Position numbers and translations under genes: made by a program. The notes under the pieces were generated by a model that saw nothing but the letters and a program-made list of their open reading frames with translations, was not told the DNA's origin and did not search any database. 64,000 nt of DNA from Bacteroidales bacterium UBA5326 (GTDB lineage: Bacteria; Bacteroidota; Bacteroidia; Bacteroidales; UBA932). The stretch is taken from NCBI GenBank assembly GCA_002408205.1, contig DHQY01000007.1, forward strand, positions 62,001 through 126,000, given 5' to 3'. Below are positions 25,162-33,572 of the stretch, in pieces. The first letter of the stretch is position 1; every line of letters starts with the position of its first letter.

Positions 25162-26230
25162 AATCAAAGCCGGAATTATAGGTTTCGGTCGTATGGGCGA
25201 AATGTACCTGAAGCAGATGATGCTGGATGAAAGATGGGATATCGCCTATATTTGTGACATTGATTCCGAGGCTCTTTCCATTGCCGGACAATTGGCTCCG
25301 GACACTACCCGGCTGGTTAGCGATAATCAGATCCTGTTTGAAGATCCAGATATCCGTGTTGTCGTGCTCGCCACCCTTGCCGACTCAAGGAAAGAACACC
25401 TGCTGAAAGCTATCCGTTACGCAAAACATATTATAACAGAAAAACCGGTTGCTTCGGCCATAGAAGACGAATGGGACCTGCTGCACCGGCTGGAAAAATC
25501 CCCGGTGATGGTCACCGTGAACCTGCCTTTGCGAAATGCCTGGTACCATAATACTATAAAAGAGTTCATTCGCTCAGGCGAAATTGGAGATCTGGCTATT
25601 GTACGCGTATGCCACATGACCCCGGGACTGGCTCCCGGTGAAGGACACTGGGCCGAAGGTCCGCTGTTCCACGACTGCGGAATGCACTACGTAGACATTG
25701 CGCGCTGGTATGCAGAAAGCGAATTCAAAACCTGGCATGCCCAGGGAATCAGGATGTGGAACTACGTGGATCCCTGGTGGTTGCAATGCCACGGAACTTT
25801 CGAAAACGGCATTGTATTTGACATCACGCAGGGACATGTTTACGGTCAGCTTGCCAAAGATCTTACACATAACGGATATACCGATATCATCGGCACAAAA
25901 GGTATTGCCAGGATGACGCACGATTTTGTCACCGCTACCGTAGAATTACACGGAGTGACTCAAACCCGGCGGATTGAAGAACCGTTCGGAGACAAAAACC
26001 TGGATATTCTGTGCCGCCTGTTTGCCCAATCGGTAGAAAAGGGTGTTATGGATCCCTCGCTCCCCAAAGTAAAAGATGCGGTCATAGCTTCGGAATATGC
26101 CTGGAAATTTCTGGAAAATGCCATAAAGAACGACCTGCCTTCCAGAGGAACGCTCAAAACATTACAGGCCATACGCGAAAGAAGGAATACTCAAAGAATA
26201 GGCTACGGACTGCTCAGGAAAAAGAAATAA
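25145..26230 (+). CDS. Gfo/Idh/MocA family oxidoreductase
   Basis: 361 residues. N-terminal NAD(P)-binding fold GIIGFGRMGEMYLKQMM, then AKHIITEKPVAS with the conserved EKP Lys, and the substrate-domain segment GPLFHDCGMHYVDIARW with conserved His residues. Substrates in the family are sugars, inositols or similar polyols. The ATG is 17 bp inside the DUF2461 gene; the SDR follows after 16 bp. Together with the SDR it suggests modification of a sugar-like metabolite; no specific pathway is visible. Confidence 0.88.
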   Translation: MPLCNKIKAGIIGFGRMGEMYLKQMMLDERWDIAYICDIDSEALSIAGQLAPDTTRLVSDNQILFEDPDIRVVVLATLADSRKEHLLKAIRYAKHIITEKPVASAIEDEWDLLHRLEKSPVMVTVNLPLRNAWYHNTIKEFIRSGEIGDLAIVRVCHMTPGLAPGEGHWAEGPLFHDCGMHYVDIARWYAESEFKTWHAQGIRMWNYVDPWWLQCHGTFENGIVFDITQGHVYGQLAKDLTHNGYTDIIGTKGIARMTHDFVTATVELHGVTQTRRIEEPFGDKNLDILCRLFAQSVEKGVMDPSLPKVKDAVIASEYAWKFLENAIKNDLPSRGTLKTLQAIRERRNTQRIGYGLLRKKK

Positions 26231-26246
26231 CCAAAACCCTAATACT

Positions 26247-26975
26247 ATGAGACGGATCATTATTGTTGGAGCCACTTCGGGTCTGGGTAATGAGCTCGCC
26301 AAAATTTTCATTTCCCTGGGATGGAAAACCGGTATTGCCGGAAGACGGTCCTCTGTGCTGGAAGAAATGAAGTCTGCTGCCCCTGATCAGGTGGAATACC
26401 AGGTCATGGACATTACCCGGCCCGAGGCTCCGGAACAGCTGCTGGATCTGATACAAAGGCTTGGCGGGATGGATATCTACTTTCACAGTGCTGGAACAGG
26501 GAAAAGAAACCCGCAGCTGATCCCGGAAATAGAAACGAATACTACGCAGCTGAATGCCATGGGTTTCGTAAACATGATCACATGTGCTTTCAATTATATG
26601 AAAGAACACGGCGGGGGTCACATTGCGGTTATTACTTCTGTTGCCGGCACAAGGGGCATGGGACTCAATCCCTCCTATTCTTCCACTAAGAAATTCCAGA
26701 TCACATACCTGGACGCGCTGGCCCAGCTGGCAAGAAATCTTAAAATTCCCGTTCGGATAACCGATATCCGTCCGGGTTTTGTAAAAACACCCATGTTATC
26801 TCATGCGGATTATCCGTTGCTAATGGATCCGGGTTATGTGGCCCTAAAGATATTCAATGCCCTTATGAAGAAGAGAAGACGCGTTATTATCGATTACCGG
26901 TTCGGGATCATTACGTTTTTCTGGAAACTCATTCCCCAGGCGATATGGGAACGCATAGACATCGGGCACCGCTAA
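26247..26975 (+). CDS. Short-chain dehydrogenase/reductase
   Basis: 242 residues. NAD(P)-binding GATSGLGNELA at residues ~7-17, HSAGTGKRN for the NNAG region, and catalytic Ser in ITSVAG with Tyr-x-x-x-Lys (SYSSTKK) 13 residues later. The C-terminus has a hydrophobic segment (residues ~222-235) that may touch the membrane. Substrate unknown. It ends convergently with the aminotransferase, sharing the last 4 bp. Confidence 0.9.
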   Translation: MRRIIIVGATSGLGNELAKIFISLGWKTGIAGRRSSVLEEMKSAAPDQVEYQVMDITRPEAPEQLLDLIQRLGGMDIYFHSAGTGKRNPQLIPEIETNTTQLNAMGFVNMITCAFNYMKEHGGGHIAVITSVAGTRGMGLNPSYSSTKKFQITYLDALAQLARNLKIPVRITDIRPGFVKTPMLSHADYPLLMDPGYVALKIFNALMKKRRRVIIDYRFGIITFFWKLIPQAIWERIDIGHR

Positions 26976-28153
26976 TTTGTTCTTGTCTTTTCAAAATGTT
27001 CAGCCAGACGGTCAATAGCCGTTTTTAGAATAGACCTGGGACAACCCACATTCAAACGCATAAATCCTTCCCCTCCGGGACCGAACATAGCCCCGTTATT
27101 CAATGCCAGGCCGGCTTCTGTAAAAAAGCCGGGTATGTCGTCTATTCCGTATTCTTTTAAACCGCGGCAGTCCAGCCATACCAGAAAAGAAGCATCGGGC
27201 CTGGGAACCTTAATGGCCGGAATACGTTCCGATATTGCGGTTGCAACATAATCTATATTATCTTCCACGTAAGCGAGCATCTCTTTGCGCCAGTCTTCAC
27301 CAAGGCGGAAGGCTGCCTCGGTAGCAACAGTAGCCATAAAAGTAGTATCACTAAGCTCATTAGCATGAAGAAAATTATAGAACGGTTCACGAACGGCCCG
27401 ATTGGGAATAACCGCAAATGAACTGACGATGCCGGCCATATTGAATGTTTTACTGGGAGCTCCAAAGGTGATACTAATCTCTGCCGCACGGGACCCGGTC
27501 ATAGCAAACGGATTGTGCTCATTTCCGTATAATGCCATATCGGCGTGGATTTCATCGGATACGACCAGTACATTGTATTTCGCACACAGGACGGCCAGTT
27601 CGTTCAATGTGTCTTTGCTCCATATGCAGCCTCCCGGGTTGTGAGGATTCGAAAGCAGCAGCAAGGGACAATATTGATTTTTCAATAACGATTCAAGGTG
27701 AATAAAGTCCATATGATAACGTTTTCCGTCCCATATGAGCGGATTGTTGAGCACCTTCCTGCCGTTATGTTCGGTGACCAGACGGAAAGGATGGTAAACA
27801 GGCGGCTGAATGATCACAGAATCGCCCGGTTTTGTGAATACGTTCACAGCCAGTCCAATTCCTTTGACAATCCCCGGAATGTATGCAAGCCATTCGCGCT
27901 CTACATGCCATCCGTGACGGGCATACTGCCAGTCTGTTATGGATTTCCAATATGAGTCGGGAGGCATTGTATAACCATATATGGGATGTTCAAGTCTTCG
28001 GATAAGAGCCTCCCTTATAAAAGGAGGCGTTTCAAAATCCATGTCGGCAACCCATAGGGGAATCAGGTCTTCGCGCCCGAAGAGACTCTTAAGTCTTCCG
28101 TATTTTACGGTATCGGTTCCCCGACGGTCAATAATCTTATCAAAATGGTACAT
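26972..28153 (-). CDS. MalY/PatB-type PLP aminotransferase (C-S lyase)
   Basis: 393 residues of fold-type I PLP enzymes, cystathionine beta-lyase PatB group: LWVADMDFETPPFI near the start, SNPHNPGGCIW, SDEIHADMALYG and the PLP-lysine region GAPSKTFNMAGI. Its likely activity is beta-elimination on cystathionine or cysteine conjugates; transaminase activity is possible. Its ATG overlaps the stop of the nucleotidyltransferase (ATGA), making it the last gene of the kinase-nucleotidyltransferase operon, an association with no obvious biochemical logic. Confidence 0.9.
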   Translation of the reverse strand: MYHFDKIIDRRGTDTVKYGRLKSLFGREDLIPLWVADMDFETPPFIREALIRRLEHPIYGYTMPPDSYWKSITDWQYARHGWHVEREWLAYIPGIVKGIGLAVNVFTKPGDSVIIQPPVYHPFRLVTEHNGRKVLNNPLIWDGKRYHMDFIHLESLLKNQYCPLLLLSNPHNPGGCIWSKDTLNELAVLCAKYNVLVVSDEIHADMALYGNEHNPFAMTGSRAAEISITFGAPSKTFNMAGIVSSFAVIPNRAVREPFYNFLHANELSDTTFMATVATEAAFRLGEDWRKEMLAYVEDNIDYVATAISERIPAIKVPRPDASFLVWLDCRGLKEYGIDDIPGFFTEAGLALNNGAMFGPGGEGFMRLNVGCPRSILKTAIDRLAEHFEKTRTN

Positions 28154-28902
28154 CAGATGGTAATATTTTGTAATGATTCGGGTTTTCCTATATCAACCAT
28201 GCGCAGTCCGGGTATTTCATAGCCTCTGATAACAGATCCTGCTGCCTGGCTGAGATAAAAATCCACAATAGAAAAAACGTCGGGCCAGGATTGCATTTTA
28301 TCAAATATTTCCGGGGAGATCACATGGATCCCGGCAAAAGCCTTCAGCTGACAGTCTTCTGCACGGAGTGAAGCAAACGGAGAACGCACTTCACCGGTTT
28401 TCAGGTTGGTCCATCCTGCCAGACGTCCGCCCTTGTCAAACAAAAAGTATCTTTCTGTTTTTCTTTCACTTACCAAAAGGGTTGACAAACATTCAGCGGG
28501 GTTATGAGCCAGAAAGAAAGAGAGCAAATCCAAATTTGAGATGATATCTACATTGTGTACCAGAAAAGGCCTGGACCTGTCCAGCAGATCTCCGGCTTTT
28601 TTTATACCTCCGCCGGTGTTAAGCAACAGATCACGTTCGTCCGAGAAGTTGATTTTCATGTGCCAATCGCTGTGCCGCTCCAGGTATTCTGCCGCAAAAC
28701 GCTCTATCATATCGGCCATATGATGCACATTAATAACAACGTGATTGAATCCGCTGTAATACATCTTATCGAGCAGGATTTCAATCATGGGTCTTTCAGG
28801 GTACGTATTGTTCACGCGCACCGGAACCAGCGCTTTTGGCAGGTGATCTGTAAGGGGTTTTAAGCGAGTTCCCAGTCCGGCCGCAAATAGTAAAGCCTGC
28901 AT
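28153..28902 (-). CDS. MurU-like sugar-1-phosphate nucleotidyltransferase
   Basis: 249 residues from the ATG at 28902; a TTG 12 bases upstream is possible but MQALLFAAGLGTRLKPLTD is the usual family N-terminus. It has the nucleotide loop GLGTRLKPLT, KALVPV and the metal site HNVDIISN. MurU-type enzymes make UDP-MurNAc from MurNAc-1-phosphate in cell-wall recycling; others make UDP/GDP sugars. The upstream neighbour is an AmgK-like kinase, the normal partner of MurU, which supports the salvage role. Confidence 0.86.
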   Translation of the reverse strand: MQALLFAAGLGTRLKPLTDHLPKALVPVRVNNTYPERPMIEILLDKMYYSGFNHVVINVHHMADMIERFAAEYLERHSDWHMKINFSDERDLLLNTGGGIKKAGDLLDRSRPFLVHNVDIISNLDLLSFFLAHNPAECLSTLLVSERKTERYFLFDKGGRLAGWTNLKTGEVRSPFASLRAEDCQLKAFAGIHVISPEIFDKMQSWPDVFSIVDFYLSQAAGSVIRGYEIPGLRMVDIGKPESLQNITI

Positions 28903-28910
28903 AGCAGATA

Positions 28911-30326
28911 TCAAAGGTCTTTTTCAATTTCCAGTTCCCTGTGGTACAGGTGAACGTGCACATCGTATTTCCGGGCAATGTATTCCGCCATGTGACCGGC
29001 GCAGTAAACCGAACGGTGCTGACCGCCTGTACAGCCGAATGCACACATGAGATTAGTAAATTTCCTCTCCATATAACGTTGTACGTGAGCATCCATAAGC
29101 GCATAGGCATGTTCCAGGAAAGTAATCACTCCCCCGTCATTCTCCATAAAATCCACTACCTGGGGATCTTCTCCCGTAAAATGGCTGAAATGCTCAAATT
29201 TACCGGGATTGGCAAGGCCTCTGCAATCGAAAACATAACCGCCGCCGTTGCCGCTCAGGTCGTTTGGAATACCTTTTTTATAGGCAAAGCTGCATACGTA
29301 AACCTGTAATTTTTTATCGTACCCCATCTCCGAATACTGGCGCATCTCGGTCAGTTCTTTCAGGACCGAGGTCAGGTAAGGATATTCGGAAAAGGGTTCC
29401 TTAAGCAGGTCACGGATATTATCTATGGCAAAGGGCACACTTTGCAGGAAATGCGGTTTTTTTTCAAAATAGCCCCTGAAGCCATAGGCGCCCAAAACCT
29501 GTAAAGTTCTGAAAAGCACAAAATGACGCAAATGCTTCAGGAATTTCTTTTCATCTGCGGAAATATATTTTTTTAGCGATTCAAGGTAAGTGTTTATGAG
29601 TTCGCTTTTCAGCTCGGCAGAATAATTGGCTTTTGCCTGCCATATGAAAGAAGCTACGTCATAATAGATCGGGCCCTTTCTTCCTCCCTGGAAATCAATA
29701 AAATAAGGAGCTCCATTAACAAGCATTACATTTCTGGCCTGGAAATCGCGGTAAAGGAAAGTGTTGGAATCACTTTCAAGCAGGAATCGTGACATTTCCC
29801 TGAAATCGTTCTCCAGTTTAATTTCACTAAACTCCAAACCGGTAGCTTTAAGAAAGCAATATTTGAAATAATTAAGATCAAAAGAGATCATGCGCTCATC
29901 AAATTCCGGTTGCGGATAGCAAACATTAAAATCAAGACCCTGCGCCCCCTTAAACTGAATGGAAGGTAAAGCAGCCATAGCCCTGCAGAGAAGCTCTTTT
30001 TCTGTATTGCTGTAATTGCCCCTTGAACGTCCGTTTTCAACCGCCTGAAAAAGAGTGGCATCACCCAGATCCTGTTGCAGATAGCATGAGAAATCACGGC
30101 TATGACAGTAGATATGTGGTACAGGCAGTCCCTGTTTTTCAAAATGGTCTGCAATAGCCAAAAAAGCCTTATTTTCGTCAATACAGCTGCCTTTGGTGCC
30201 TATGAGTGAACCGTCTTTACCTGTCAGTCTGAAATAACGGCGGTTGCTTCCCGAAGAAGGCAACTCGGTAACGGATTCCGGAAGTGAACCGGTATATGTT
30301 TTGTAAAGGGTTTCAATTTGTTTCAT
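28911..30326 (-). CDS. AmgK-like sugar kinase fused to RapZ C-terminal domain
   Basis: 471 residues with two domains. Residues ~1-325 are an aminoglycoside-phosphotransferase/AmgK-type kinase, with the catalytic loop LYRDFQARNVM and the metal site YFIDFQGG. Residues ~335-470 match the RapZ C-terminal domain: FAYKKGIPNDLSGNGGGYVFDCRGLANPG, TGEDPQV, and the hallmark GCTGGQHRSV. In E. coli that domain binds glucosamine-6-phosphate. The fusion is recurrent in Bacteroidota as far as I recall. It suggests phosphorylation of MurNAc/GlcNAc with built-in amino-sugar sensing; the sensing part is inference. Confidence 0.86.
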   Translation of the reverse strand: MKQIETLYKTYTGSLPESVTELPSSGSNRRYFRLTGKDGSLIGTKGSCIDENKAFLAIADHFEKQGLPVPHIYCHSRDFSCYLQQDLGDATLFQAVENGRSRGNYSNTEKELLCRAMAALPSIQFKGAQGLDFNVCYPQPEFDERMISFDLNYFKYCFLKATGLEFSEIKLENDFREMSRFLLESDSNTFLYRDFQARNVMLVNGAPYFIDFQGGRKGPIYYDVASFIWQAKANYSAELKSELINTYLESLKKYISADEKKFLKHLRHFVLFRTLQVLGAYGFRGYFEKKPHFLQSVPFAIDNIRDLLKEPFSEYPYLTSVLKELTEMRQYSEMGYDKKLQVYVCSFAYKKGIPNDLSGNGGGYVFDCRGLANPGKFEHFSHFTGEDPQVVDFMENDGGVITFLEHAYALMDAHVQRYMERKFTNLMCAFGCTGGQHRSVYCAGHMAEYIARKYDVHVHLYHRELEIEKDL

Positions 30327-30349
30327 TATTCAAGCAGAAGATTTGCCTG

Positions 30350-30357
30350 CAAAAATA
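30350..30357 (-). promoter_or_regulatory. Possible -7 promoter element TATTTTTG for the kinase operon
   Basis: On the minus strand TATTTTTG (30357 to 30350) fits TAnnTTTG and lies 23 bp upstream of the kinase ATG, inside the 60-bp gap after the GH18 gene. No clear -33 element. Confidence 0.45.
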
Positions 30358-30386
30358 CTTAAAAAAAACATACTTGGGAACACTGC

Positions 30387-31505
30387 TTAAACAGACGGTT
30401 TCATGACCGCCTCCCATACGGCCTTCCGCAAGGTTCCTTTTGCATCGTCGCCGTCGTAGTTCCAGAACATCATCCCTTTCATCCCCAGACCGCGGATCCA
30501 TGTTCCTTTGGCTGCAATGCTCGCGGGGTTGTCGTAGCCGCAGTAATATAGCCCGGTATACCTGTTTATCACGTAAGGCACCGAAGCTTCACTGTCCCAG
30601 TTATCAATCCGGTACATATTCCGATCCAGTGAGAGGATCTTGTTATATGTAATGGCAGAAGGACTTCCGCTGTATGAAATCCTTCCGTAGAAAGGAATGC
30701 CAAGTACCATTTTATTGCGTGGAAATCCGGCTCCGCTGTATGCCTGAATGGTACGTGCACAATCCCAGTAGCAGTCGGGATCGTTCAAAGCCGAATGGTG
30801 ATGCGGGGCCTCGTCCATATCGTAAGTCATGATATTCACAAAATCGACATACGGAGCCACTGCGGCCAGGTCTACGTATTTATATCCGCCAATGGTACCT
30901 TTTTTGTCCATAATATAACCTGCAAAAGTCACCAGGTAATCGTTACCCAGTGTTTCTCGCAACTGTTTCATGAGTAACGCGTGATTCTGTGTATCGCAGG
31001 ATGGATCGCACGCATGTCCGCTCCACGAGATGCCGGGTAATTCCCAGTCTATATCCACACCGTCGATATGCCAGGTACGGATAAATTCCAGACAATCTTC
31101 CGCAAACGCTTTCCTTCCCTCGTCAGTTTTTGCCATAACCGAAAAGCCGCCTCCCTGTGAGTTGTCGGCATTAGCAACCGTATGAGTGAATGACAACAGG
31201 ATTTTCAGATGAGGATACTGATTTTTTAATGCGGCCACCGAGGCAAAACGGGCCTCGCTCCCCTGCAGCCGGAACCCGTGGTACGCTCCGTCACTGACAT
31301 ACAGTTCTGCAAAGGCATACGCAATGTGAGTTAAAAGAGAAGGGTCCGGAATTCGCTGTCCGTAATAAGTTACATAGGCCAAAGCTACTTTGCCTTCTAT
31401 CCTCGCGGAAGGCACATACACTTCCTCTTCGGGTTCCGGCAGTATTTCCTTGCCGCATGCGGTCAGCAGCAAGAGGGGAATTATCACAGGCAGCAAACGT
31501 TTCAT
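30387..31505 (-). CDS. GH18 family glycoside hydrolase, lipoprotein
   Basis: 372 residues. The N-terminus is a lipoprotein signal with lipobox LTAC (Cys17). The catalytic GH18 motif DGVDIDWE has the acid Glu155, with SFTHTVA on the preceding strand and FVNIMTYDMDEAP and MFWNYDGDD further on. GH18 includes chitinases and endo-beta-N-acetylglucosaminidases; Bacteroidota surface or periplasmic members often act on GlcNAc-containing glycans. Divergent from the DUF3857 gene. Close to salvage genes for amino sugars, so a supply role is plausible. Confidence 0.92.
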   Translation of the reverse strand: MKRLLPVIIPLLLLTACGKEILPEPEEEVYVPSARIEGKVALAYVTYYGQRIPDPSLLTHIAYAFAELYVSDGAYHGFRLQGSEARFASVAALKNQYPHLKILLSFTHTVANADNSQGGGFSVMAKTDEGRKAFAEDCLEFIRTWHIDGVDIDWELPGISWSGHACDPSCDTQNHALLMKQLRETLGNDYLVTFAGYIMDKKGTIGGYKYVDLAAVAPYVDFVNIMTYDMDEAPHHHSALNDPDCYWDCARTIQAYSGAGFPRNKMVLGIPFYGRISYSGSPSAITYNKILSLDRNMYRIDNWDSEASVPYVINRYTGLYYCGYDNPASIAAKGTWIRGLGMKGMMFWNYDGDDAKGTLRKAVWEAVMKPSV

Positions 31506-31530
31506 AACGTGAATTTAATGACAATTATAG

Positions 31531-31538
31531 TATATTTG
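31531..31538 (+). promoter_or_regulatory. Bacteroidota -7 promoter element TATATTTG
   Basis: TATATTTG 42 bp before the ATG at 31581, matching TAnnTTTG, in the gap between the divergent GH18 and DUF3857 genes. It supports the downstream start for the DUF3857 protein, since an earlier in-frame ATG at 31509 would lie ahead of this element. Confidence 0.6.
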
Positions 31539-31580
31539 TTCAGTATTTTTCATAAAATTCCTTTAACCAAAAAAAGATAT

Positions 31581-33557
31581 ATGCAACCATTTTTAAAAAA
31601 AACGATTCCGGCGTTCATGGCCGGTCTTTTGCTTTGTGCCGTATCTTATACGGGACTGCAAGCCAGAAACTGGGATTCCGTGAAAGCCGGATACGGTGCC
31701 CTGGTAGTTCTGGACAGTACTCATGTAAATGTCTCGGACAACGGATCGGGCACCTTTGTAATCCGGAAGATAGTCCGTATCCTTTCTTCCGAAGGAGCCC
31801 TTGCCAACAGAGTAATCAAATACGATTATGATCCTCTTACTGCTTTTGCGGCATTCGAATACGTACGTATTATACATCCTGACGGTTCCCAGACCGACCT
31901 TAATCCGGCTTTGTTCTGCGATTATGCGGCACCCGCCCGCTCTATTTACTGGGGTGCGCGCCAGATCATGGCCGGGACAGGGCGTCTCGAGCCGGGAGAT
32001 GTTATTGACTACACAATACAGAAAAAAGGATTCACATATGCCCTGCTCACTATGGACCCCGGTGCATTTTCTCCGGCGGACGATGAACGTTTTATTCCTC
32101 CCATGAGGGGCCAGTTTTACGATATTATTCCTTTTTGGGTGGATCTGCCTACCGAGAAAAAGATCTATAACGTTACCGTTCCAAAGGAAAAATCTTTACA
32201 ATATGAATTTTTCAACGGGACCTGCAGCAGTTCCGTAAGATTTGCGGGAGAAACCGCCACCTATTCATTTGCTGTCACCTATGCCATGCCCCCGGTAAAC
32301 GAACAGGGCCAGGTAGATCACTTTGACGTATCTCCCAAGCTCATGCTGTCATCCACTCCCGAATGGAAGGACAAATCGCTTTGGTTCAACAAGGTAAATG
32401 AAGATTTTGGCAGCTTTGACCCGCTCCCTGCCGCACAGAAGAAAGTAGACGAACTGCTTAAGGGCCTCACGGACGAGATGGATAAAATTTCTGTGCTTAC
32501 CCACTGGGTGGGAGACAATATACGCTATTCAGGCATTTCTATGGGTAAGGGAGAAGGTTATACCCTTCACAACACCCTAATGAATTTTACCGACCGTTGC
32601 GGGGTTTGTAAAGACAAGGCAGGTATGCTTATATCCATGTTACGCATGGCCGGTTTTGAAGCATACCCGGCCATGACGATGGCCGGCAGCCGTATTGAAA
32701 CCATTCCGGCGGATCATTTCAACCATTGCGTGGTTGTAGTAAAGCTTTCAAACGGATCATACATTCCTCTTGACCCTACCTGGGTGCCTTTTACAAGGGA
32801 ACTCTGGTCGAGTGCCGAACAGCAGCAAAATTACCTGCCGGGGATTCCGGAAGGATCTGATCTGCTGATTACCCCAGTTTCCGATCCGGACAATCACTAC
32901 CTTAAAATTTCCGCCATATCCCGGCTGAGTGCCGACGGAACACTTACCGGTGAATTTACCGTCTCGGCCGAAGGCCAGTCAGATGCAGCCATACGCCGCC
33001 CCTTTACCACCGGATTCAGGGATTTGGTCACCAATGCCCTGGAAGCCGAGTTGTTGCGCGTCTCTCCAAACGCCCGTCTGATAAAGGCAGATGCCGGTAA
33101 AAATCCCTCGGATTATCAGAAAGGCCCCATTTGCATGACCATACAATTCATTATACCCGGATATGCGGTGGCAGGTGAAAACACCCTTGTCTGCACGCCG
33201 CTTGTTTTTAGTAATTTATACAGAAATAACCGTGTATACAACGCACTTAATCTTACGCCGGAAACAAAGCAGTACGGATTTAAGGTTCGCTGTTCCCAGC
33301 GGGTAGTGTTGGATGAAACGCTATCCCTTCCCAAAGGGTTCAGACTGGAGACGCCGGACAGAAGTGAAGAAATGAAAGGCGGGCAAGTTACCTCGTTCAG
33401 CGGATACAGGATCACTCAAGGTCAGACGGTTCGTATCCATCAGGATATCAAAGTAGGTAAACGGGTGTTCGAGGCAGACGAATGGCCTGAATTCCGCAAC
33501 GCTATTATGGCTCACAACGATTTTGCAGCACAGCCGCTCGTATTGGTTAAAAAGTAA
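31581..33557 (+). CDS. DUF3857/transglutaminase-like exported protein
   Basis: 658 residues from the ATG at 31581 (the longer version has no signal-peptide shape and starts before the promoter). Signal peptide ~1-29 (ends LQA). Residues ~40-230 are a DUF3857 domain, and ~270-420 a transglutaminase-like core with the catalytic set Cys343 (RCGVCKDKA), His in DHFNHCVVV and Asp in PLDPTW. The C-terminal part is beta-rich. Periplasmic. Such proteins are common in Bacteroidota and have no assigned substrate. The next gene, 15 bp downstream, is a related protein. Confidence 0.88.
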   Translation: MQPFLKKTIPAFMAGLLLCAVSYTGLQARNWDSVKAGYGALVVLDSTHVNVSDNGSGTFVIRKIVRILSSEGALANRVIKYDYDPLTAFAAFEYVRIIHPDGSQTDLNPALFCDYAAPARSIYWGARQIMAGTGRLEPGDVIDYTIQKKGFTYALLTMDPGAFSPADDERFIPPMRGQFYDIIPFWVDLPTEKKIYNVTVPKEKSLQYEFFNGTCSSSVRFAGETATYSFAVTYAMPPVNEQGQVDHFDVSPKLMLSSTPEWKDKSLWFNKVNEDFGSFDPLPAAQKKVDELLKGLTDEMDKISVLTHWVGDNIRYSGISMGKGEGYTLHNTLMNFTDRCGVCKDKAGMLISMLRMAGFEAYPAMTMAGSRIETIPADHFNHCVVVVKLSNGSYIPLDPTWVPFTRELWSSAEQQQNYLPGIPEGSDLLITPVSDPDNHYLKISAISRLSADGTLTGEFTVSAEGQSDAAIRRPFTTGFRDLVTNALEAELLRVSPNARLIKADAGKNPSDYQKGPICMTIQFIIPGYAVAGENTLVCTPLVFSNLYRNNRVYNALNLTPETKQYGFKVRCSQRVVLDETLSLPKGFRLETPDRSEEMKGGQVTSFSGYRITQGQTVRIHQDIKVGKRVFEADEWPEFRNAIMAHNDFAAQPLVLVKK

Positions 33558-33572
33558 TAAAACAGAAATAAA

